NCBI GenBank assembly: GCA_964517495.1
Contig: CAZFER010000033.1
Location: 1-62,715 of the forward strand
Length of the DNA stretch: 62,715 nucleotides
Source of the DNA: CAZFER01 sp964517495
Lineage (GTDB): Bacteria > Hinthialibacterota > Hinthialibacteria > Hinthialibacterales > Hinthialibacteraceae
Direction: 5' to 3'
Shown piece after piece: positions 56,245 through 62,715 of this stretch (within the stretch, counting starts at the first letter, position 1; every line of letters starts with the position of its first letter). The position numbers and the translations under genes are program-made. The notes under the pieces are model-generated. The model saw only the letters and a list, made by a program, of their open reading frames with translations. It searched no databases and was not told where the DNA came from.

Positions 56245-58930
56245 CGAATGAATTCTTTGTGATGATACAGTTACTCACTTGAGTGGAGGCCCCATTCCAA
56301 AATTGAAGCCCACCCGCTTCCCCCCCGGTTAGTTTAAAACCATCAAAGGTAATGGCATCCACTCCAACTGCGATCGGTTTGGATGAATTGGATGGACGAA
56401 TAATGGAGTGGTTATTATCCAATTCTCGATCATCCAGCGCGATTTCATTTCCAGTAAAACCTCCATACATCGAAATTCCCGGTTCCATTTGGATGTTTTC
56501 TCGATAGGTTCCTGAAGCCACCCAAATCTCGTCCCCTTCTTTGGCAAATTCCAACGCTTTTCTCAGAGTGTTATAGGCATTGTTCCAGGATAAGCCATCT
56601 CCTGTGGATGGTGCATCGGATCGGACGGCAAGAATATCCGGTTCCAACTTGGATAAATCAGGCTCAAACTCATCCAGTGATTCAAACGCTCCCATATCAA
56701 CCATTCCATCGTTTCCTGGCCGGGAATTCCCGAAAAAATCAGAAGTAATCCCCTCAATGAAAGTGGCTGAATCAATACAAGGTGAACCATTCATTAATTG
56801 AAAATTATTATTTTGAGGATCCACAAAAAAGGGATAGGCTCCAATATTACCCTCTCCCTCCCAACCTCCAGTTATACAACTATGTAGCACTGATATTGAA
56901 TTACTTGAATTTTCAGTGGAGGCAGAAATTTCAACACCGCGATTCCATAAAATCGAGTTTTGAATTATGAGAGTCGAATTGGAAAGAATAGAAATTCCTC
57001 CTATCGAAAAATTCCCCGTATTCTTCACTATAGTGCTGAATTGAATATCTAGCGTTGCAAAATAACTCGCAATCGCTCCCCCGTGTGATTCAGATTGGTT
57101 GTTGGTCACCAAACTATTTACGATTGTACAATGCCCCCCTGTACATCTAATTCCCCCGCCTTCCACTTCATTAACATTTCCGCGAATGATTGAATCCCGT
57201 AAAATTATATTCGAATCAAATGAGTTGATTCCACTTTCGCGGTTATTCCTTATCAAGCAATCCACAAGTGTAACCGTGGCATGGCTGATCACTAATCCAC
57301 TCAATTGATTGTTTTCAATAGTACAATGTTCAAATAAACTTAATGGTGTTAATTCACAATAAATTCCTGAACTCCCAAAATTCATAATCATGCAATTGGC
57401 AGTCACAAAAGAATCATGTATGCAATAAATACCAGGCGTAAACGAATCTTCACTACCTTTGATATGAAACCCGTCTATTCGGGCGTGGTCAGCATCAATC
57501 ACGACACCTTCTGGAACGAAATCACCATTGAATAAGTCAGATGCATCAATAATCGTATTGCTTTGCTCCCAGTCTCGTTCCGCTCGTTGTGATTCTGTTC
57601 CACTGAATCCTCCATAAATTTCCACTCCGGGCTCGCATGTAATGAATTCACGATAGGTTCCCGCAGCAACCCATATTTCCGTTTTACTATCCGCAAACCT
57701 CAGGGCTTCACCAAGCGTTCGATAAGCGCTCCCCCAGCTGGTGCCATCTCCATTCACAGGAGCATTGGAACGCACATAAACATATTCCGGCGTGCCGCCA
57801 ATCGTTTGAGGCGCATAGGCATCCGGCGATTCAAAAGCCCCCATATCCACTTCACTATCCGTCGCCCTTCTCTCCGTGCCATCAATATCCGCTGACGGCG
57901 CTTCACTGGCCAAACCCGAATCAATACACGGTGAACCATCCTCAAGCCGGTAATCACCATTGTCCGGATCAACAAATTCCGGATATACACCAATGTTTCC
58001 TTCTCCTGGCCACCCCCCTACCACACAACTGTTTTGTATGTGAATGTTTGATCTGTCCCCCACTGAAATCTCCGTCCCTTTATTCCATAAAATGGAATTG
58101 GTTATGATGGTTTCGCCTACCCCTGAATAAATATCAATCCCTCCCGCCCCAAAGGGATTTGAATTACCCGCAATCGTGCAATTCAGAAATTCAACGCTCG
58201 AATAATCAATGGAGATCACCGAGCCCCCAAATTCATTGTTGTTATCATAAATCAGGCTATTAACCACATGGCTATCGGTATTGCTGAAATAAATCCCCCC
58301 TCCACGGTTATCATGAATTCTACAATCAATTATCCCCGCCACCGAACGATCAACAAAAATACTTTCATATTGGTTTTGGCGAAACGTACATTGATTAAGC
58401 ATGAGCGATGAAAAATAAGCGCTTAAGGCAGTACCTTCCACCTTTTCTATAACACAATGGTTTAATTCAAAATCCTCATTTTCTATATTCACTCCTAAGG
58501 CAAGGATCGAATTATTGCCTGAAATTACAAATCCCTCCATGATGCTCATATTGGCCGCATTGACTATGGCGAATACATCAAAGGGAAAATCCTCACCCCT
58601 TGGATTGATAATGGTCTGCGTCGTGTCCACCTGACGTTGGGATCGCTCCGTTTCTGTCCCTTCAAATCCACCATACAAGGCGATATGAGGTTTCAATTCC
58701 AGGTACTCATTGTATATACCATTGGCTACCCAAATCTCATCCTCCGTGTTGGCCTTGTTGATCGCAGCGGAAATGGTTCTATAGGCTGTTTCCCAACTCT
58801 CCCCATTTTGGCTTCCACTGGCATTGGATTTCACATAAAGCACATCCCCAAAACCACTTGCACACATGAATGCAAACAATGTACAAAAAAAGGTTATACG
58901 TATGATTCGAGCTGAAATGACCATATTCAT
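56213..58930 (-). CDS. Secreted right-handed beta-helix protein, 3' truncated
   Basis: The 905-residue protein has a signal peptide (FFCTLFAFMCASGFG) and then three repeats of a beta-helix unit. Each starts with SNASGSQNGESWETAYRTIS or a close copy and a YNEYLELKPHIALYGGF-type cap. It continues with rungs of repeated N/G-rich strands and ends with SPCIDSG plus VDMGAFES. Units 1 and 2 are about 380 residues. Unit 3 starts at about 768 but stops after about 137 residues. Such proteins are extracellular, often adhesins or polysaccharide-active. The truncation makes its last part suspect. Confidence 0.8.
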   Translation of the reverse strand: MNMVISARIIRITFFCTLFAFMCASGFGDVLYVKSNASGSQNGESWETAYRTISAAINKANTEDEIWVANGIYNEYLELKPHIALYGGFEGTETERSQRQVDTTQTIINPRGEDFPFDVFAIVNAANMSIMEGFVISGNNSILALGVNIENEDFELNHCVIEKVEGTALSAYFSSLMLNQCTFRQNQYESIFVDRSVAGIIDCRIHDNRGGGIYFSNTDSHVVNSLIYDNNNEFGGSVISIDYSSVEFLNCTIAGNSNPFGAGGIDIYSGVGETIITNSILWNKGTEISVGDRSNIHIQNSCVVGGWPGEGNIGVYPEFVDPDNGDYRLEDGSPCIDSGLASEAPSADIDGTERRATDSEVDMGAFESPDAYAPQTIGGTPEYVYVRSNAPVNGDGTSWGSAYRTLGEALRFADSKTEIWVAAGTYREFITCEPGVEIYGGFSGTESQRAERDWEQSNTIIDASDLFNGDFVPEGVVIDADHARIDGFHIKGSEDSFTPGIYCIHDSFVTANCMIMNFGSSGIYCELTPLSLFEHCTIENNQLSGLVISHATVTLVDCLIRNNRESGINSFDSNIILRDSIIRGNVNEVEGGGIRCTGGHCTIVNSLVTNNQSESHGGAIASYFATLDIQFSTIVKNTGNFSIGGISILSNSTLIIQNSILWNRGVEISASTENSSNSISVLHSCITGGWEGEGNIGAYPFFVDPQNNNFQLMNGSPCIDSATFIEGITSDFFGNSRPGNDGMVDMGAFESLDEFEPDLSKLEPDILAVRSDAPSTGDGLSWNNAYNTLRKALEFAKEGDEIWVASGTYRENIQMEPGISMYGGFTGNEIALDDRELDNNHSIIRPSNSSKPIAVGVDAITFDGFKLTGGEAGGLQFWNGASTQVSNCIITKNSFDEEEFNNNGG

Positions 58931-59298
58931 ATCCCCATTTCTTTTCCAAGCATTTGCTTGATAATATTTGGTGTAATGTCAGAGTTGTGAATTAAATCTA
59001 AAAATCACAATAAATTTTAATAACTTAATTAAATGAAAATTAATCAATATCCCCAAAAACTGATTTAATGTATCACATTTCATCAGTTATTTAAATTAAA
59101 AAATGGAAATGTGATGTAAAAATTTTATCGAAAAATCGAATTATTAAGGTTTCCTTCCCTTTTTTCTTCATGTGGCTGACATAATATCTTTTTTTAAATC
59201 CTAAAAAATAAATGACAATTACGAAAAAGTGATATATAAATAATTAATGTGACGACAATCCCTCATTTAACAAAATAGAACAATGAATAGAGGTTGCT
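58931..59298. other. AT-rich intergenic region between divergent secreted genes
   Basis: This 368-base stretch is strongly AT-rich, with A and T tracts, and has no open frame of note. It must hold promoters for the leftward beta-helix gene and the rightward propeller gene. I could not fix boxes. No repeat was found in it. Confidence 0.4.
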
Positions 59299-62136
59299 AT
59301 GCGCCTGTTTACATCCATTATTCTCTCCATCGCCATCTGTTTATTTTGGCTATCAACAGCCTGTTCCCAAAATGAAACACCAACCGAAACACCCACAAGC
59401 ACACCAACGATAAATGAATCCCCCACCCTGACTCCAACCCCAACAGTGACTCGCATTCCAGATCAGAATGTTGAACATGCCGGTTTGTTTCCCAGTGTCA
59501 AGTTTTACAAAACCGATGCATCGCTCCATTATGATTCCTGGGATATGGATCACATGGCCGTCCATCCCAAAACAGGAGAACTTTACGTTTACTCCCCCAC
59601 ACAAAACCAACTCAAAATCTTTGCACAACACGGCCAATCATTAATTCGAAAGAGTTCTATTCATGAGCCGATCGAGTTGGAAGAGGATGAAATGCTGGGA
59701 GGTATTGATCACGCTTTCGATATAACCGTTGATGCCAAGGGCGATTTATATATCGTCGCACCATCGCAGATCAATGGAAATGTGTTTATCCTTCGCTTAC
59801 CCTATGGCCACGATCGGTTGGAATTACTTTACACATTAAATTACGATGAGCGCATCCATTATGACATTGTCTCTATCTTTGTGATCGATGGTTTCACCAA
59901 CGTAATTGGCTTTGATGAAAATGGCATCCTGTTTATCGCCACAACCCTCGATGAAGAAGGAAATCCTTACGGAACGCTCTATTTCTTGAAAGATGGAGAA
60001 GATACCGCAGAGCCAATCCTCGAAATGAAAGGCCAGCATGAAAAATTTACCCGCATGATACTTGGGCCGAATAACCACCTTTATATAAATAAGGGAACAC
60101 CTTTTTCCCATATCCACCGTGTGGAGGAAGACCATACCTATACCACACTCTATGATCCCAGCTCACCCTTTGATATCCGAAACATCACTGATATGGCCTA
60201 TGATCAAACAAATCAAACCTTTCTGCTCTGCAGTTGGGAGGGCTTATTCCGTGTCTCTTCCGATTTTCGCGTATTTCATCAATTAACCAATTATGATGTC
60301 CCCTTTCCTGTCGAGAACGTGGAAATCGATAACACAAACAACGTGGTTTATGTATCACAAGGCTATCACAACCGTGACAACAACAAGGTATATACCTTGG
60401 ATATGGATTATGCCAATGAATTACCTACCCCCACCCCGACCAATACACCCCTGCCAGCCATATCAACATTCACCCCAACCGCATTGCCTCAGGATCCATC
60501 CGGCAATCCCATCCCTCTCAATCCCTACGTCAAACTAAACATAACGGCCCAAGCCCCCAATCGTATTGAACGTATGGCGGCCAATCCAACCGATGGCTCT
60601 TTATATTACGTGCATCCCCATGGAGTCCGAACCGGCTGGGAGCCTCCTTTCTCTTCCAAGCGGTATTATCTTATTCGAGGACCGCTTTTTCCCTGGTTTG
60701 GATATCAACCTCTTTTCAGCCAACCTGAATTTACCCGCACAGTCGCCCATCTTTTTGAATGTGATGACATGCTCATTGCGCCAAATGGGAACATATACCT
60801 CGCTGATAACGTCATCCTTCAGGCGCATGCCGATAAACCTTTGAGTGATCCAGGCTATCGCGCTGAAAACTTGGAACGTATGACGGAAGAATCCCGGTTT
60901 TTGAATGTGCCAGCAGGCCACGTGTTATGTCACGATAATCATGATTACTTCAAACCCATCTTCTGGCATTTTGATCCCAACAAGCCCACCATCGAATACC
61001 ACGAACTAACCGTCCCCCAAGCCACCACCGATCTGGTCGGCGATCGTGGTTTGTATGACATTTGCTTCGGACCGGATGGCCTCTTGTATGGATTCGATGG
61101 ACGAAAGATCGTCCGCTTTGATGAAAACGCCAACGTGGAAATCATCCATGAATTTACAGGCTATTTCGGCAGCCAGATGGAATACGTCGCCCAGGATCAG
61201 GCCTTTTATTTTGTCGCATCCGAAAACTTTTCTTACTTTACTTCAAGTAACTATGTGATTTACCGTTATGTCATCGCTGACGATCGTGTCCAGCCTGTGT
61301 TGTATACCTCCGCCTATATCCGCGATATAGCCGCCTCGGGTGATGGTTCATCCCTCTATTTCTTCAACCATGGTGACAGCAAAATTTGGGAACTGATCCC
61401 CCTCTACGAACCAGGCAAACCGCTATCAACGCCAACCGCCACTCCTGGCCCTGCCCAACCGACGCCCACACCGCTGCCACGGGATTGGTTTATTTTGGAT
61501 GGATTTGGTGGTATTCACACCTCCAATCCCGAAGCCCGGCCATTTTTACCCTATTTTAATGGAATCAACATCATTCGCGATTTGGAACCCGATCCCCAGG
61601 GACAGGGTTGGTATATGCTCGATGGATACGGAGGCATCCATACCGCACCACCCTCCCTGGCCAAACCCAGCGATTTACCCTACTTCGATTTTGACATCGC
61701 CCGTGATCTGGAAATCATCGAGAAAGAGAATGGCTATATCTTCATCATGCTGGATGGCTATGGAGCAGTCCACCATTCCGGAGGAGATATATCATCACTG
61801 AACCTGGACCTCCCCTGGTTTGGCATTGATATGGCGCGCGATCTTGAACCCACTGAGGATGGTAACGGCTGGTATACCCTCGACGCCTACGGCGCCAAAT
61901 TCGACACCCGCGATTACAGCGTCAGTGTTGCCGCAGGTTCCTACTGGGCTCAACGGTGGTTCGCCCGCGACCTCCTGGTCCTGCCCGATGGAAGCCGGTT
62001 AATGCTCGATTCCTTCGCCGGCCGCCACTCCGATGCCAACTCCACCATCTGGGACCGCATCAAACCCATCCCCCCCGAATTCTACTTCCCCGGCTGGGAA
62101 ATAATATGGGACATCGAAACCTTACCCGCGGAATAA
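59299..62136 (+). CDS. Secreted beta-propeller protein with LDGYGG repeats
   Basis: The 945-residue protein has a signal peptide with a possible lipobox (WLSTACSQ), then a Pro/Thr linker (TETPTSTPT). A region of propeller-type strands follows (AVHPKTGELYVYSP, AVTVDAKGDLYIVAP-like, LYINKGTPFSHI), with a second such block after a further linker (LPTPTPTNTPLPAIST). Five tandem repeats follow from residue 728 (WFILDGFGGIH, WYMLDGYGGIH, FIMLDGYGAVH, WYTLDAYGAKF, RLMLDSFAGRH), each with an ARDLE-like strand. It is probably surface-exposed. Function not recognised. Confidence 0.75.
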   Translation: MRLFTSIILSIAICLFWLSTACSQNETPTETPTSTPTINESPTLTPTPTVTRIPDQNVEHAGLFPSVKFYKTDASLHYDSWDMDHMAVHPKTGELYVYSPTQNQLKIFAQHGQSLIRKSSIHEPIELEEDEMLGGIDHAFDITVDAKGDLYIVAPSQINGNVFILRLPYGHDRLELLYTLNYDERIHYDIVSIFVIDGFTNVIGFDENGILFIATTLDEEGNPYGTLYFLKDGEDTAEPILEMKGQHEKFTRMILGPNNHLYINKGTPFSHIHRVEEDHTYTTLYDPSSPFDIRNITDMAYDQTNQTFLLCSWEGLFRVSSDFRVFHQLTNYDVPFPVENVEIDNTNNVVYVSQGYHNRDNNKVYTLDMDYANELPTPTPTNTPLPAISTFTPTALPQDPSGNPIPLNPYVKLNITAQAPNRIERMAANPTDGSLYYVHPHGVRTGWEPPFSSKRYYLIRGPLFPWFGYQPLFSQPEFTRTVAHLFECDDMLIAPNGNIYLADNVILQAHADKPLSDPGYRAENLERMTEESRFLNVPAGHVLCHDNHDYFKPIFWHFDPNKPTIEYHELTVPQATTDLVGDRGLYDICFGPDGLLYGFDGRKIVRFDENANVEIIHEFTGYFGSQMEYVAQDQAFYFVASENFSYFTSSNYVIYRYVIADDRVQPVLYTSAYIRDIAASGDGSSLYFFNHGDSKIWELIPLYEPGKPLSTPTATPGPAQPTPTPLPRDWFILDGFGGIHTSNPEARPFLPYFNGINIIRDLEPDPQGQGWYMLDGYGGIHTAPPSLAKPSDLPYFDFDIARDLEIIEKENGYIFIMLDGYGAVHHSGGDISSLNLDLPWFGIDMARDLEPTEDGNGWYTLDAYGAKFDTRDYSVSVAAGSYWAQRWFARDLLVLPDGSRLMLDSFAGRHSDANSTIWDRIKPIPPEFYFPGWEIIWDIETLPAE

Positions 62137-62612
62137 ATATAATCCTCACCTCAGCAAGGGCAAATCTATTAGTCTAGGCATATCTATCTGTTTGCCTTTT
62201 AATAGAAATAAACAATTGCATTATCCCTTTTGTAGGGGAAAACCTATGTGTTTGCCCTATGTTATGGCTTTGCAACCTTTAATATGCGCTGGTGCTAAAT
62301 TGGGAGGGCGAGGCTCCCGCCGAGTCGGATTTCCCGGGAGGGTGACATCTTCGCGAAACCAATGTACATTAAATATGTAGGATGGGTTACGTTTTTTGAA
62401 GCATCAAGCAATAGATCTATCTAAATAAATGGATGAATAATGGGAAAAAAGGTGGATTTTGGCTCTCGCAGTAAATTTTCGTCAAGTACCGTACTTTATT
62501 CTGGATGAAATCTGTGAATTTTCTATTGCCAGCCACCCCATTTTGTGCTTATCTTAAAAATGTCAGTATCGCCTGTATAGAGTCTGACGTATTTCAGCAA
62601 GGAGTAAAGATA
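62137..62612. repeat. Intergenic region with dispersed-repeat remnants
   Basis: The gap holds GTAGGGGAAAACCTATGTGTTTGCCC (in two parts, 62233-62258) as a known style of intergenic palindrome. It also holds a copy of GGGAGGGCGAGGCTCCCGCC at 62302-62321, then GGTTACGTTTTTTGAAGCATC near 62384. The last two match the element ends at 20880-20960. No gene was recognised apart from the start at 62613. Confidence 0.5.
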
Positions 62613-62715
62613 ATGCACATAAAATACTTTAGCCTGCTTCTTACGATGGTGTTGCTCACTGGGGGAATGGTGGTTTCAGCTCAAGTGAATTTTGAACCTT
62701 ACCCCGTTTCTGAGT
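62613..62715 (+). CDS. Secreted protein, 5' part only
   Basis: An AAGGAG ribosome site lies just before ATG at 62613. The 34 visible codons read MHIKYFSLLLTMVLLTGGMV then VSAQVNFEPYPVSE, a Sec signal peptide with cleavage likely after VSA. The rest is beyond the window, so no family can be given. Confidence 0.7.
   Translation, partial: MHIKYFSLLLTMVLLTGGMVVSAQVNFEPYPVSE

Noticed and set aside
62192..62380. Plus-strand 62-codon frame
   Set aside because: It runs through repeat remnants and has no features of a protein.
1..62715. CRISPR arrays, rRNA or tRNA genes
   Set aside because: No regularly spaced repeats or cloverleaf-like sequences were noticed on reading; a covariance search would be needed to exclude a tRNA fully.

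Overview
The window reads as a chromosomal piece of a Gram-negative-type heterotrophic bacterium from a poorly sampled lineage, of the Planctomycetota-like or FCB-like candidate-phylum kind. This is inferred from secreted proteins with proline/threonine linkers, dockerin- and cohesin-like modules, CotH/lamin-tail proteins, Tat-targeted oxidoreductases and type IV prepilin-like genes. I cannot name the phylum from the sequence. Base composition is moderate and fairly even, and no rRNA, tRNA or CRISPR array was seen.

Layout. 1-2712 (minus): hisA (cut by the window edge), plsY and der in a tight operon, divergent from an SGNH-hydrolase-like membrane protein (2815-3939). 4292-5707: type I glutamine synthetase with two hairpins behind it. 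6080-7885: an AAA/OLD-type ATPase gene overlapping a DUF4276 gene whose last part is out of frame. 7956-11375 (minus): histidine kinase, NtrC-type regulator and tgt. 11876-13519: a secreted cohesin/dockerin-like protein. 13689-20534 (minus): CotH/lamin-tail protein, a polytopic GT39-like membrane protein, purC and galT. 20600-21240: dispersed repeats, including a MITE-like element.

21249-28900 (minus) is the most unusual part. It is a compact run of phage virion-like genes: coiled-coil scaffold-like protein, decoration-like protein, HK97-fold capsid protein, connector-like protein, distal-tail-like protein, prohead-protease-like protein, tail/baseplate-like proteins and a holin-like protein. 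No terminase, portal, tape measure, integrase or lysin is recognisable, and two of the proteins carry Sec signal peptides. It may be a decayed prophage, a satellite, or a domesticated particle system.

29145-33647: two Tat-signal carbohydrate-type enzymes and an aminotransferase. 33757-40301: a short one-unit RHS protein followed by a 2075-residue secreted RHS/YD protein with an SH3b-like tip, converging on a small membrane protein. 40842-52831: a prepilin, an EamA transporter, an SbcD-like nuclease, a YdjC deacetylase, an M20 hydrolase, a YfhO membrane protein, a polyprenyl-phosphate sugar transferase, a cystathionine gamma-synthase-type enzyme and an arsR-arsC pair. 52981-62136: three large secreted proteins (sialidase-like/dockerin, beta-helix, and beta-propeller with LDGYGG repeats). 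The first two look like the remains of a deletion junction. The window ends inside the signal peptide region of another secreted protein.

The picture is of ordinary housekeeping genes interspersed with a large surface and secreted protein repertoire, plus one phage-derived cluster and one possible two-gene defence module.
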